64,000 bases of DNA from Sedimenticola thiotaurini (GTDB taxonomy: Bacteria > Pseudomonadota > Gammaproteobacteria > Chromatiales > Chromatiaceae): the NCBI GenBank assembly GCA_007713595.1, contig VMRY01000034.1:29963-93962 (forward strand). The letters are read 5' to 3'. Each line of letters begins with the position of its first letter. The stretch's first letter is position 1. This document shows positions 17,331 through 27,089 of the stretch, in pieces. Under the pieces are notes generated by a model, which was given only the letters and a program-made list of their open reading frames with translations, was not told where the DNA came from and did not search any database. The position numbers were made by a program, and so were the translations under genes.

Positions 17331-19718
17331 TCATGTTTCACTTTTTATACTGACGCCCGCATAGTGCAGACGCAGTGCGATCCACTCAGCGAGTTTGACC
17401 TGAATGAGAAAGTTAAAAGTGCCTTCCGGGAAGATTCCTTCTTCATTGGTAATGCCAGCAGGCAGGCCTGAAAGTATTTCCATGGCCTGCTCAGCGTGTT
17501 CAACGGCATAGACATTGAAGAGCCCAGCGGCGTTTGCTTCGACTATCTCCTGTTTTAGCATCAGGTCTTTGATATTCGAAGAAGGGATAATCACACCCTG
17601 TTCACCGGTTAATCCACGTGCTTTACAAATATCAAAGAAGCCCTCTATTTTCTGACAAACACCACCAATCGCCTGCACTTCACCGTGCTGGTTGATTGAG
17701 CCTGTAATGGCCAGCGACTGCTTGATTGGAATATCGCCGATGGCGGAGAGTAGTGCGCAAAGTTCGGCTGCGGATGCGCTGTCACCTTCAATTTCTCCGT
17801 AGGTCTGCTCAAAGACCAGACTGGCCGTCATGCTCAGAGGTTGATTCCTTGCATAGCGTTGACCCAGATAGGAGGTCAATATCAGCACACCCTTTGAGTG
17901 AATGGGGCCACCTTGTTTTGTTTCCCGTTCTATGTCGATAAATTCACCGCCACCCATACGGGCAGTTGCACTGATCCGGGTGGGTGCACCGAAACTGTGA
18001 TCACCCAGTTGTAGAAAAGAGAGTCCGTTGACTTGCGCCAGCTGAACGCCCTTAGTCTCTATCTTGATCGTCTCTTTTAAAATGGCTTCATGCAGGTGCT
18101 GCTCATATTGATTGCCACGGAAGGCCTGGGCATGAATAGCTGCATCTACATCCTTTTGAGCAATTGTATTTGCACCTCGTTTTTCTGCCCGATAATTGGC
18201 CTCCTGCAGCAAATCAAGAATAGTGCTGAGGTGGAGAGAGATCTTATCGCCATCATTGGCTATTCGGATGTTGTGCTCAATGATTCGTGCGACGCCGTTA
18301 CGGGTGATATCACGAACACCCTCGCGTTTTTGTAGTGTTGCGATCAGGCGCGCATAGAGCAGCTCATTATTATCCTCCCGCGCGAGTCGCTCTGAAAAGT
18401 CAGCTGTTACCTTGAATAGCAGGCCAAACTCTGGATCATACTCCTTGAGTAGATAGAATAGTGATCGACTACCGATCAGTACGACCTTGAGGTTCATGGG
18501 GATCGTTTCAGGTTCCAGTGAAATTGTACTGATGAGGCTAAGCTGGCGCTCCAGAGATTCAATGCGAATCTCCCGTGATTTAATGGCGCGCTTTAACCCA
18601 TCCCAGGCAAACGGATTGGCGAGTACCTTTTCTGCGTCGATAATAAGATAACCACCATTAGCGCGATGTAGCGCACCCAGCTTGATCAGCGTAAAGTCGG
18701 TATGGAGTGTTCCCATTCTTGCCAGGTGTTCAATGCGCCCAACCAGATTCTGGTAAGTAGGATTATCTTCAAAAATAACCGGTGCACCTATTGTATCTGC
18801 ATTGTCGATAAGAACATTTATCCGATAACGCACAAATTCAGGGTCATCTGCTGTGATATTGCGTTCTTCAGATTCACCGGCAAGTCGAAACTGGTCAACA
18901 TTTTCGATGATGTCCTGTTTTACATGGCCGAGGTAGGCACTGATTTTTTGGTCTGCTGCGTAAGCATCTTCCAGTTCCTTCATGAATTCGGTAACCGTGA
19001 GTTCCATGGTCTCACGGTTTAATTTACTGAATTGCTGTTGCAGTTCGCGTTGCCACTCAGGTATGTGGCTCATCGTCTCTTTCAGCTGTTTCTTTATCTC
19101 GTCCAGACCTTCATTAAGCTTTTTCTGCTCGGTATCTGGCAAAGCATCAAATTGCTCAGTTGAGAGCATTTTTCCCTCTTTAACAGGGGCCAGGGTAAAA
19201 CCAGTAGGTCCCTGCATCAGTGTGATACCCAACTCTTTTGCTTTCGCTTCAAGACGTTTCACCATCTCGCGTTGACGTTCATTGAAGTTGCTTTGAATCT
19301 CTTTAGCCTGGCGTTGATACTCATCGCCTCTAAATGCCGCCGGTATAGCCTTGATGAGATCATCAATCAACTGCTCCATATCATGACGCAGTTTACGTCC
19401 GGTTCCTGCCCGAATACCAAGTGCAGTCGGTGTGTTCGGATGCTCAAAGTTGGCGACATAACACCAGTCAAGTGGAGTGGGTGTATCCATGGACTGCTTT
19501 ATCAGGGCTTCATGAACAAGGGTATGCCGGCCGAGGCCGTTAGAGCCCATAACATATAGGTTAAATCCCGCATGGGGCATGCCGATGCCAAAGTCAATTG
19601 CTTCCAGGGCACGTTCCTGACCGATTGTTTCAGAGAGGTGTTCCAGTTCAGCCGTTGTCTCAAAAGTAAGGAGATCCATGTTGCAGGCGTGATAGAGCTG
19701 GTTGGGTTTTAACAACAT
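17331..19718 (-). CDS. Lon-related ATP-dependent protease, AAA_32/Lon-C type
   Basis: 795 residues. The N-terminal part has the degenerate AAA nucleotide pocket of this family (GSNGLGRHTLVHEAL), a long charged coiled-coil middle (about residues 130-260) and a C-terminal Lon protease domain with Ser647 (EGDSASAAEL) and Lys690 (VCQKIEGF), spaced 43 apart as in Lon. These proteases differ from housekeeping Lon in lacking the substrate-binding LAN domain. Ribosome site GGAG. It is likely co-transcribed with the HhH protein. Substrates unknown. Confidence 0.85.
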   Translation of the reverse strand: MLLKPNQLYHACNMDLLTFETTAELEHLSETIGQERALEAIDFGIGMPHAGFNLYVMGSNGLGRHTLVHEALIKQSMDTPTPLDWCYVANFEHPNTPTALGIRAGTGRKLRHDMEQLIDDLIKAIPAAFRGDEYQRQAKEIQSNFNERQREMVKRLEAKAKELGITLMQGPTGFTLAPVKEGKMLSTEQFDALPDTEQKKLNEGLDEIKKQLKETMSHIPEWQRELQQQFSKLNRETMELTVTEFMKELEDAYAADQKISAYLGHVKQDIIENVDQFRLAGESEERNITADDPEFVRYRINVLIDNADTIGAPVIFEDNPTYQNLVGRIEHLARMGTLHTDFTLIKLGALHRANGGYLIIDAEKVLANPFAWDGLKRAIKSREIRIESLERQLSLISTISLEPETIPMNLKVVLIGSRSLFYLLKEYDPEFGLLFKVTADFSERLAREDNNELLYARLIATLQKREGVRDITRNGVARIIEHNIRIANDGDKISLHLSTILDLLQEANYRAEKRGANTIAQKDVDAAIHAQAFRGNQYEQHLHEAILKETIKIETKGVQLAQVNGLSFLQLGDHSFGAPTRISATARMGGGEFIDIERETKQGGPIHSKGVLILTSYLGQRYARNQPLSMTASLVFEQTYGEIEGDSASAAELCALLSAIGDIPIKQSLAITGSINQHGEVQAIGGVCQKIEGFFDICKARGLTGEQGVIIPSSNIKDLMLKQEIVEANAAGLFNVYAVEHAEQAMEILSGLPAGITNEEGIFPEGTFNFLIQVKLAEWIALRLHYAGVSIKSET

Positions 19719-20040
19719 CTACTGTTCTCCTTTTGATGAGCGAGACTACGCGATCAGTTATTTAGTGTGAAAACAATTGGCTATTACCCCTGGCCTCAGA
19801 TAGGGGGCTAGCGCATAGTTTAGATAAATGAACCTCCGTTACCCTCCTGTAAGCATAGCCACACCTGCCGTGCTGTACCATGACGAAGCACAATTAACCT
19901 GTAGTTTATGGAAAGGGTGTATGGGGGCTAGGGTGGGAGGTAACAACTGTGGCAGGAGAGTATGCAATGATGTTGGCGATCAAATATTCCCCTATAGATT
20001 ACCGGTTGAGACAGGCTATTAGCTGGCGGCAGATTAATGC
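19719..20040. other. Intergenic region, nothing recognised
   Basis: About 320 bp between phnP (end of the phn operon) and the start of the Lon-like gene, both on the minus strand. It must hold the Lon-like promoter and the phn operon 3' end. I find no convincing hairpin with T-run; a 64-codon plus-strand frame (19828-20022) has no ribosome site or family match. Confidence 0.4.
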
Positions 20041-20829
20041 TTAGAGACACCCATAAGTCCTACTGGGAATAAGCTGAATTCGCATGCCATCCTGCGCTAT
20101 TTGGATATTGTCAGGTAGCGTATTTGGGTTGTGCAAGAGCCAATGTTCAAAGCGGTGGCTGATATGTGTCAGCCATGTTTTGGTGGGTGCCAATTGTTGA
20201 ATGATTTCAAGGGCGCTGTTCAGGTCATTATGATTATACATAATCTTGCTGGATGGTGGCTCAGCACAGTCAAGTATCAGATAATCGATGCGCTTGTTTT
20301 TGAGAAAATCTTTAGTAACTACCGGTAGTCCCGCTGTATCGCAGATATAGGCGAGTCGGTTGCCGCCATATTCCAGTAGATAGCCTAACGTAGGTTTCGA
20401 GTGATTCAGTGGGAGTGCGGTGAGCGCGAAATCATCCCAGACAATGGTATCCAGTTCGCGAAAGGGTTTTTGAAATTCAAAAATACCGGGGTGTTTGTAC
20501 AAGTCATCACAACCGATAGGGTCGTCAGGGCGATAGACTGGAATCTTCCGGCCATGTTCCGACCAGCGTAGATGGAATAACCCCTGTACATGATCCATGT
20601 GAAAGTGAGTTAAAATAATGCGTGAAATCTGCTCTACACTAAAACAGTCTGCCAAGTCATTTCTACCGGCGTCAATCAGCGTTACGCCCTTAGGGGAAGT
20701 AATTGACAGACCTGCAGGTTTACGCTTGAAAGTAGTGATATTTTTAGCCCGGACACAGGCCGTACAGCCACAACCCCAAACCGGTATCTGTGCGGCATCA
20801 CCTGTACCGGTAAATGCTATATCAAGCAT
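20041..20829 (-). CDS. phnP: Phosphoribosyl cyclic phosphodiesterase PhnP
   Basis: 262 residues from the ATG at 20829, overlapping phnN by 8 bases; the ORF track starts nine codons earlier. It is a metallo-beta-lactamase-fold enzyme: THFHMDH is the metal-binding HxHxDH, with His in LPLNHSK, Asp in YICDTAG and His in THISH completing the site. The CGCTAC cluster near residue 25 matches the structural zinc site of PhnP. It opens 5-phosphoribosyl 1,2-cyclic phosphate, the sugar product left by C-P lyase. Last gene of the phn operon. Confidence 0.92.
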   Translation of the reverse strand: MLDIAFTGTGDAAQIPVWGCGCTACVRAKNITTFKRKPAGLSITSPKGVTLIDAGRNDLADCFSVEQISRIILTHFHMDHVQGLFHLRWSEHGRKIPVYRPDDPIGCDDLYKHPGIFEFQKPFRELDTIVWDDFALTALPLNHSKPTLGYLLEYGGNRLAYICDTAGLPVVTKDFLKNKRIDYLILDCAEPPSSKIMYNHNDLNSALEIIQQLAPTKTWLTHISHRFEHWLLHNPNTLPDNIQIAQDGMRIQLIPSRTYGCL

Positions 20830-21391
20830 TGGTCGCTTCCTTGGCAAGTTGCTCAATCAGCAGTTCAAACTGCAGTACTGCCCTGTCCAGAGTTCCATTA
20901 TTGTCGAGGATATGTAATGGCTCACTGATCTGCGCCGGGTAGTCGTTCGCCCGTTGAATTCGTAATGCTATTGTTGCTTCATCCTCCCGGCCGCGAGCAA
21001 GAAGGCGGGATCTGAGTGTCGATTCATTGGTCATTACCATTACGGGAATCAACTTATCTTTATACCGTGACTTTGCATTATCCAGGTAGGATCTGGAGCC
21101 ATTCACTAGCACCAAGTTCTTGGCTTGTATCCAGGCATCCACTTCACAGCCGATCGCATATTTATTCTGATTGGCTTCCCAGTGCATGGAAAACAGGTTG
21201 AGTGACTTGCGGAGTTCAAACTCGGTGTCTGATAGTTCAACATGGTTTTCACCACCCGATTGCCAGTGACGGGTTATATAACGATGCGCAATGATCAGGC
21301 GAGACTGAGGATGCAGCTGCTGCCTTAATCGGGAGAGTATGGAGTCCTTTCCACTGCCGGATGGACCCATGAGATAGATCAGTTTGCCCAT
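20822..21391 (-). CDS. phnN: Ribose 1,5-bisphosphokinase PhnN
   Basis: 189 residues from MGKLIYLMG, four bases after the phnM stop; the ORF track starts 21 codons too early. The P-loop GPSGSGKDS is the PhnN form of Walker A, and the guanylate-kinase-like fold continues through AHRYITR and ARGREDEA. It phosphorylates ribose 1,5-bisphosphate to PRPP, salvaging the ribose used in C-P lyase chemistry. Sits between phnM and phnP. Confidence 0.9.
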   Translation of the reverse strand: MGKLIYLMGPSGSGKDSILSRLRQQLHPQSRLIIAHRYITRHWQSGGENHVELSDTEFELRKSLNLFSMHWEANQNKYAIGCEVDAWIQAKNLVLVNGSRSYLDNAKSRYKDKLIPVMVMTNESTLRSRLLARGREDEATIALRIQRANDYPAQISEPLHILDNNGTLDRAVLQFELLIEQLAKEATNA

Positions 21392-21395
21392 GAGT

Positions 21396-22532
21396 CTAGT
21401 ACACCCGTTTGCCGGCTTTCCACACATGCTCAATATGAATGTGATCATTGGCACGACTACTCCAGATCAGATCGGCCTGCGCCCCTGGTTCAATCCGCCC
21501 ACGGTCTTTTAGTTTAACCGCATCGGCTGGATTGCGGGTCACCAGAGCGACGGCCGCTGACAGGTCATAATCGTTTGACTCCAGTTCTGCAATTTTAAAA
21601 GCGGCATCAAGTAGGCTGGCTGGATAATAGTCACTCGACAGGATATCCAGAACACCCTCTGAGGCTAACTCATAGGCCGCGATGTTACCCGAGTGTGAAC
21701 CGCCCCGTACCACATTGGGGGCACCCATCATGACAAACATGCCTTTTTTATGTGCGGCAACGGCGGCTTCGGCGGTGGTGGGAAATTCTGCCACCACCAT
21801 GTTGAGAGCATGTGATTCATCCACGTGTGCCTGGGTAGCATCATCATGGCTGGCCAAGGGGATACGGCGTTGATTACAGAGTTCGCATATCGCCTTGCGA
21901 TAAGGATCGCTGTATTGACGACTGGCTTCAGTCTGGCGTTCGATAAAGGAGGCTAGTTCGCTGTCCGATAGCTTGTACTTCCCTTGATAGTACTGCCGAT
22001 ATTTTTCCAGACTGGCAAATTGTCGCTGCCCTGGCGAATGATCCATCACCGAGACCAGCTGGGCGGTATTACCTTCCATCAGGGACAGGAACATCTCCAG
22101 TGTGTCGGCATGACTCACTTCACAGCGTAGGTGCAGCAAGTGTTCTGCCCGGCTTAACCTGCGTGCCTTGGATTCAGTCAGTGCGGCTACCATGCGTGTC
22201 AGGTTGTTGAGTCGTTCACTGCCTTCTATGACATCGCCGATGGAGACAGCGTCAAACACGGTAGTGATTCCAGCACTGATCATCTGGGCATCATGAACCT
22301 TGAATGCCTGTATGCCTGGCCAGGCAACACCGGGGCGGGGCGTAAAATGTTTTTCCATATTGTCTGTATGCAGTTCAATCATGCCCGGCGTTACGTAGCC
22401 ACCCAGACAGTCAATTACGCCGGGTAGGTTCACCCAACCTTGATCAATGGATTGAATAACGCCTTGGTCAATGGTCAGTGTTCCATTGATTACCTCGTCC
22501 GGCAGTACAATTTGTGCATTGGTTAAAATCAC
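21396..22532 (-). CDS. phnM: Ribose 1-methylphosphonate 5-triphosphate diphosphatase PhnM
   Basis: 378 residues if translation starts at the GTG at 22532, which has AAGGGA eight bases upstream and follows phnL by 16 bases; that is also the E. coli PhnM length. The ORF-track start 33 codons earlier would run through phnL. Amidohydrolase features are visible: GYVTPGMIELHTDN (metal-binding His and Asp), LHLRCEVSH, MDHSPGQ and LASHDDAT. It removes pyrophosphate from the PhnGHI product before PhnJ acts. Confidence 0.92.
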   Translation of the reverse strand: MILTNAQIVLPDEVINGTLTIDQGVIQSIDQGWVNLPGVIDCLGGYVTPGMIELHTDNMEKHFTPRPGVAWPGIQAFKVHDAQMISAGITTVFDAVSIGDVIEGSERLNNLTRMVAALTESKARRLSRAEHLLHLRCEVSHADTLEMFLSLMEGNTAQLVSVMDHSPGQRQFASLEKYRQYYQGKYKLSDSELASFIERQTEASRQYSDPYRKAICELCNQRRIPLASHDDATQAHVDESHALNMVVAEFPTTAEAAVAAHKKGMFVMMGAPNVVRGGSHSGNIAAYELASEGVLDILSSDYYPASLLDAAFKIAELESNDYDLSAAVALVTRNPADAVKLKDRGRIEPGAQADLIWSSRANDHIHIEHVWKAGKRVY

Positions 22533-22548
22533 AATGTTTTCCCTTGCG

Positions 22549-23259
22549 TTAATAATTCGCGGCGGTGGCAAAGGTCGTCTGGTCCAGATCAAATAGCTGG
22601 CTGGCGACTGTTTCGCGCACCTCGATGTCATGAAAGATACCGACTACCGCAGTTCCCTGTGCCAGGGTTGACTGGATCAGTTCCACTACTACATGCGCGT
22701 TGCGTCGATCCAAAGAGGCGGTTGGTTCATCCAGTAACAGGATTGGATACTGGGCGATAAACCCCCGGGCGATATTTATTCTTTGTTGTTCGCCGCCGGA
22801 GAATGTGTTTGGGGCCAACGACCAGAGCCGTTCAGGAATATGCAGTTGGCGTAGCAGTGCACAGGCACGTGCTTCCGCTTCGTCATCAACAATGCCGCGC
22901 TCACGTAGCGGCTGTTTTACTACCTCAAGGGCCGATACCCGTGGAATCACCCGTAGAAACTGACTGACGTATCCTAGTGTCTCCTTACGTATCTCCAGTT
23001 GCTGGCGACTACTAGCCGTTGCAAGGTCAACCATTTCCTTGCGATGCAAAACGCGGATGCTTCCGCTGCTGGGTAAATAGTTGGCATACAGCGTACGTAG
23101 CAGGGTACTTTTCCCTGTTCCGCTTTCACCATGCAGTACCATGCATTCCCCTGCGTTTACCTGCAGATTGATATTATTAAGCACTTGTAACTTGGCTCCA
23201 CCCTGATTGTGCAGGGTGAAGCTTTTTGATAATGCCTTTACTTCGATAACCGTTTTCAT
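22549..23259 (-). CDS. phnL: C-P lyase ABC-type ATPase PhnL
   Basis: 236 residues. Walker [10 protein letters not shown] (about residues 44-52), ABC signature [13 protein letters not shown] and Walker [10 protein letters not shown] are intact. PhnL is not a transporter subunit; together with PhnK it docks on the PhnGHIJ core. It sits between phnK and phnM in the standard order. Confidence 0.92.
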   Translation of the reverse strand: MKTVIEVKALSKSFTLHNQGGAKLQVLNNINLQVNAGECMVLHGESGTGKSTLLRTLYANYLPSSGSIRVLHRKEMVDLATASSRQQLEIRKETLGYVSQFLRVIPRVSALEVVKQPLRERGIVDDEAEARACALLRQLHIPERLWSLAPNTFSGGEQQRINIARGFIAQYPILLLDEPTASLDRRNAHVVVELIQSTLAQGTAVVGIFHDIEVRETVASQLFDLDQTTFATAANY

Positions 23260-23276
23260 TCATCACTCCTGTTGCG

Positions 23277-24056
23277 TCATGGAGTCAGTACAGAAGAGAC
23301 CAGCAGCTGGGTATAGGGGTGTTGTGGATCATCCAGCACCTGATCAGTGAGGCCACACTCCACGATATGTCCGTGTCGCATCACGACCAACCGTTCAGCT
23401 AACAGACGGGCAACGGCCAGGTCGTGGGTGACAATAACTACGGCCAGATCAAGATGGGTGACCAGGTTACGTAGCAGATCCAGCAGACGGGCCTGAACTG
23501 AAACATCCAGTCCGCCCGTTGGTTCATCCATAAATACGAGTCGTGGATGAGTGACCAGGTTGCGCGCAATCTGTAGTCTTTGTTGCATGCCGCCAGAGTA
23601 GGTGGTGGGTTTGTCATCGATGCGATGGATATCCAATTCCACATCCTGCATCCACTGCAGACCGCGTGCCCTGATATCTCCGTAGTGTCGTTCGCCCACG
23701 GCCATCAGGCGTTCGCCTATATTGGCCCCGGCGGAAACACCCATGCGCAGGCCGTCTCTGGCATGCTGGTGGACCATGCCCCACTCAGTACGCAACAATC
23801 GTCGACGCTCAAATTCAGAAAGCGTATAGAGATTCAGCCACTGATCACTCCTGTTACGGTAGCGTATCTCGCCTGCAGTGGGTGCCAGACGGCCGGAAAG
23901 AGAGTTAAGCAGCGTCGATTTGCCAGAACCCGACTCACCCACGATACCCAGCACTTCGCCCGGATAGAGTTCGAAGTCAACTGCTTCACAGCCCTTTCCA
24001 GGAGCGTAGAGTTTAGTGAGATTTGTGACCTGCAACAGTGGTTCCTGAGACATCAT
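23277..24056 (-). CDS. phnK: C-P lyase ABC-type ATPase PhnK
   Basis: 259 residues. Walker A GESGSGKST, signature YSGGMQQRLQIAR and Walker B LVFMDEPTG are intact, with the CxxVD stretch GCEAVDFELYPGE near the start as in PhnK. It binds to PhnJ in the core complex and is needed for activity in vivo. Its ATG overlaps the phnJ stop by four bases. Confidence 0.92.
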   Translation of the reverse strand: MMSQEPLLQVTNLTKLYAPGKGCEAVDFELYPGEVLGIVGESGSGKSTLLNSLSGRLAPTAGEIRYRNRSDQWLNLYTLSEFERRRLLRTEWGMVHQHARDGLRMGVSAGANIGERLMAVGERHYGDIRARGLQWMQDVELDIHRIDDKPTTYSGGMQQRLQIARNLVTHPRLVFMDEPTGGLDVSVQARLLDLLRNLVTHLDLAVVIVTHDLAVARLLAERLVVMRHGHIVECGLTDQVLDDPQHPYTQLLVSSVLTP

Positions 24057-24910
24057 GTCAGCGCCTCCTGTTGAATACGTTGACTGCAGTAATCGGTATC
24101 GGAGCAGATATAACTCCGGGTGCCCTGATCATCCGTGATTACTTCGTCAAGGAAGCTGTGATCGGAGCCACAGATGGCACAGGTCTCTTCCCAGTGTTGT
24201 ATCTCGAACGGGTGATCGAGAAAGTCGAGGCTGAGGACTTCTGTATAGGGGGGGACGGCGTAGATGCGCTTCTCTCGTCCGGCCCCAAACAGTTGCAGCG
24301 CAGGCATGCGATCCATCTTCGGGTTATCAAATTTAGGAATAGGTGATGGGTCCATGATGTAGCGACCGTTAACCCGTACCGGATAGGCATAGGTCGTGGC
24401 GATTGAACCAAAACGTGCAATGTCTTCGTAGAGCTTGACGTGCATGACACCGTAATCTTCCAAGGCGTGCATTTTGCGCGTCTCCACTTCACTCGGTTCA
24501 ATAAATCGCAGGGGTTCAGGAATAGGAACCTGATAGATCAGTATCTGATCGGCCTGCAGCGGTACTTCGGGAATCCGATGACGGGTCTGGATCAGGGTTG
24601 CATCACAGGTTTTCTCTGTGGTTTTTACACCAGTTAGATCTTTAAAGAAGGTGCGGATGCTGACAGCGTTGGTCGTATCATCCGCCCCTTGATCAATGAC
24701 CTTCAGTACATCGTCTTGTCCAATCACTGCCGCTGTTAGCTGTATGCCGCCAGTACCCCAACCGTAAGGCATAGGCATCTCTCTTCCACCGAATGGAACC
24801 TGATATCCGGGTATGGCAATCGCTTTTAATAGTGCACGGCGAATCATTCGTTTAGTCTGTTCATCAAGATAGGCAAAGTTATAGCCATCCCGAATAGCTG
24901 TTGCCTTCAT
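24053..24910 (-). CDS. phnJ: C-P lyase radical SAM enzyme PhnJ
   Basis: 285 residues. The C-terminal cysteines follow C-x2-C-x21-C-x5-C (CAICG ... YICSDTDYC), exactly the E. coli spacing that holds the 4Fe-4S cluster and the thiyl Cys. The glycine-rich region PFGGREMPMPYGWGTGG near residue 40-56 holds the radical Gly. PhnJ breaks the carbon-phosphorus bond of ribose 1-phosphonate 5-phosphate, giving an alkane (methane from methylphosphonate) and the cyclic phosphate for PhnP. Starts inside the phnI stop (ATGA). Confidence 0.95.
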   Translation of the reverse strand: MKATAIRDGYNFAYLDEQTKRMIRRALLKAIAIPGYQVPFGGREMPMPYGWGTGGIQLTAAVIGQDDVLKVIDQGADDTTNAVSIRTFFKDLTGVKTTEKTCDATLIQTRHRIPEVPLQADQILIYQVPIPEPLRFIEPSEVETRKMHALEDYGVMHVKLYEDIARFGSIATTYAYPVRVNGRYIMDPSPIPKFDNPKMDRMPALQLFGAGREKRIYAVPPYTEVLSLDFLDHPFEIQHWEETCAICGSDHSFLDEVITDDQGTRSYICSDTDYCSQRIQQEALT

Positions 24911-26022
24911 GCTGGTTGCTCCTGTGCTTCTGCAACGACGGTTTGCTTGTTTTGTAATTTTCTCAACAGTTCAAGTTCAGACTGAAAGTCGACGTAGTGG
25001 GGGAGTTTGAGATGGGAAACAAATCCAGACGCCTCGACATTGTCGCAGTGGGACAGTACAAACTCTTCCTGCTGTGCTGGCGAGGTGCGCTCTTCATCAT
25101 AACTATCCGCCTGTAGTGCACGATCAACAAGCGCCATTGCCATGCATTTGCGCTCGCTTTGTCCAAAGGCAAGACCATAGCCCCGGGTAAATTTGATTTC
25201 ACCGTCTGGAAGTCGGCTAAAACCGTTAATCATTTCGCACTCAGTAACCTGGATGATGCCGATCTCAATGCTGAATCCCAATTCATCCGGGGTGAGGCAG
25301 AGTTCGACTTCACCGATGCGGATCTCACCGGCAAATGGGTGATTACGCCCGTAACCCCGCTGGGTTGAATAACCCAGAGCCAATAGAAAGCCTTCATCAC
25401 CCCGTACCAATGATTGGAGTCGTGCACTGCGATCACAGGGGTAGCTGGGTGCATCCTGAGTAATATCTGCTGGCGCCGTACCATCATCGACCTCTTCAAC
25501 GAGCAGTGCTTCACGCTCCAGCATGGGCAGCACCCGGCTCATCAGGTGCGGGTCTGAGTCTGCAGGGTCATCTGAGGTTTGTTCGGGTGCGGATTGTCCG
25601 GTGTTGATGGACCCTTCGGCCAGCAGTTTGAAATCAAGCAGGCGATGGGTGTAGTCGAAGGTCGCGCCTAGCACTTGGCCGCCAGGAAGATCTTTGAAGG
25701 TAGCCGAGATGCGTCGTTCTACCTGCATCTTGCCTGTATCAATGGGGTCAGTCGTATAGAGACGACTCAGTGTAGTGCGATAGGCGCGCAGGAGAAAAAT
25801 CGCCTCCACCAGATCGCCAGCGGATTGTTTGATCGCCAGTGCTGCAAGCTCATGATCATAGATTGATCCTTCGGTCATTACACGATCCACAGCCAGGGGT
25901 AACTGCTCATGGATCTGTTGTACCGAAAGTTCAGCAACAGCGGTATCTCCCCTCCGACGCTTTTCCTGTAGTTTATGCGCCTGACTGATAGCCTGTTCGC
26001 CACCTTTTACAGCAACATACAT
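24907..26022 (-). CDS. phnI: C-P lyase core subunit PhnI
   Basis: 371 residues from MYVAVKGGE, two bases after the phnH stop and preceded by GGAGGTG that lies inside the phnH 3' end; the ORF track begins 13 codons too early. PhnI carries the nucleosidase activity that, with PhnG, H and L, joins the phosphonate to ribose triphosphate from ATP. The family landmarks KGGEQAI, EIRIGEVE and GFVSHLKLPHYVDFQSEL are present. Slightly longer than E. coli PhnI (354), with an acidic insert near residues 150-165. Confidence 0.93.
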   Translation of the reverse strand: MYVAVKGGEQAISQAHKLQEKRRRGDTAVAELSVQQIHEQLPLAVDRVMTEGSIYDHELAALAIKQSAGDLVEAIFLLRAYRTTLSRLYTTDPIDTGKMQVERRISATFKDLPGGQVLGATFDYTHRLLDFKLLAEGSINTGQSAPEQTSDDPADSDPHLMSRVLPMLEREALLVEEVDDGTAPADITQDAPSYPCDRSARLQSLVRGDEGFLLALGYSTQRGYGRNHPFAGEIRIGEVELCLTPDELGFSIEIGIIQVTECEMINGFSRLPDGEIKFTRGYGLAFGQSERKCMAMALVDRALQADSYDEERTSPAQQEEFVLSHCDNVEASGFVSHLKLPHYVDFQSELELLRKLQNKQTVVAEAQEQPA

Positions 26023-26023
26023 A

Positions 26024-26635
26024 TCAGCACACCTCCAGTTGTGTTGTCCTTGGAATAGCAACCAACGATTGCTCCGCGGTAAAGATAAAATCGATACCTA
26101 ACGGAAAAGGATCGGGACGCTCAGTCAGATAGTGAATAATCGCTTGGCTGAGACCTGCAATAACGATTTGGTGCTCTGTTTCGATTCCTGGTCCGGAGAG
26201 TTTCAGCGTTGTGCTGTTCTGGTCAGTTGATGGAGACTCAGAAATCGTATGAACCTGCAGAATAAGGGTGCAGTTGCGCTCTGGATATTCGGCCGTACCC
26301 TTTTTAAAGCAATCCAGTGTGGCAATCTCACCGGCATAGGCAAGGGCGAACTGCGCGTCCATTGAGTGCCTGGCCAGCGGCATACCGGTATGAAAGTGCA
26401 GGTTGTGTTGAATCTCCGGGTTACTGAACTCCTTTGATAACCACAGAGTTGTCTGCTGATCCAATAAAGTCTGACAGACTGCAAATGTGCTGGGATAGAG
26501 GTGAAGTAATGCTTCTGGTGAATATGCAGAAACAATCACACCCGGTTCACCCATCGCCTTGAGTACTTTTCTGAAGGTCTGCTGGGCGTCTCTAACAGGG
26601 TCTGCAAAACCAGCCACAATAACAGTATTTTGCAT
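26024..26635 (-). CDS. phnH: C-P lyase core subunit PhnH
   Basis: 203 residues from MQNTVIV, two bases after the phnG stop with GAGGA upstream; the ORF track runs 29 codons into phnG. Family features: GFADPVRDAQQTFRKVLKAMGEPG at the start and LPLGIDF-like PFPLGIDFIF near the end. Structural member of the PhnGHIJ core. Confidence 0.92.
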   Translation of the reverse strand: MQNTVIVAGFADPVRDAQQTFRKVLKAMGEPGVIVSAYSPEALLHLYPSTFAVCQTLLDQQTTLWLSKEFSNPEIQHNLHFHTGMPLARHSMDAQFALAYAGEIATLDCFKKGTAEYPERNCTLILQVHTISESPSTDQNSTTLKLSGPGIETEHQIVIAGLSQAIIHYLTERPDPFPLGIDFIFTAEQSLVAIPRTTQLEVC

Positions 26636-26637
26636 GT

Positions 26638-27087
26638 TCAGTCCTCGCCTCTTACCAGGGTAAAGAATTTGACTTTTGTAGCGTCGGTCTCTGAGCGCTT
26701 GTATTTCTGTTGTGCATACCATTGTTGCTGTAATGGTTCTATGACCTGTGCATCGATAGCATTAGCTAATGGACTCTGTTGCATCAATGCATCCAGTTTG
26801 GCGGCGCATTGTGCATGGGCTTTATCTCTGCCACGAATGAAGGCGTAGCCGTAGTGGCCGGCCGTCGACTGTACTACGCAGCGTGTAATGGTCGTGTCAC
26901 CAAGATTGAATGTGTTGCCAGTACCACCCATACGGCCACGTATTTGCGCAAGACCAATCTCTGGTGCGCGAATGGTTTTAAAGTCGTCAGACTCAATAAA
27001 AGAAGAGGCAAGTTCTGTCAGTTTCTCACTTGGAGCTTTGGCCATCACTGACATCCAGTGCTGCCGTTGCGATCGTGTTGTGTTCAT
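26638..27087 (-). CDS. phnG: C-P lyase core subunit PhnG
   Basis: 149 residues. RQHWMSVMAKA at the start and NLGDTTITRCVVQ in the middle are the PhnG signatures. It starts two bases after the phnF stop. Part of the PhnGHIJ complex. Confidence 0.92.
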   Translation of the reverse strand: MNTTRSQRQHWMSVMAKAPSEKLTELASSFIESDDFKTIRAPEIGLAQIRGRMGGTGNTFNLGDTTITRCVVQSTAGHYGYAFIRGRDKAHAQCAAKLDALMQQSPLANAIDAQVIEPLQQQWYAQQKYKRSETDATKVKFFTLVRGED

Positions 27088-27089
27088 AT

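Noticed and set aside
19828-20022. 64-codon plus-strand frame in the phnP/Lon-like gap
   Set aside because: No ribosome site, odd composition, no recognisable motif.
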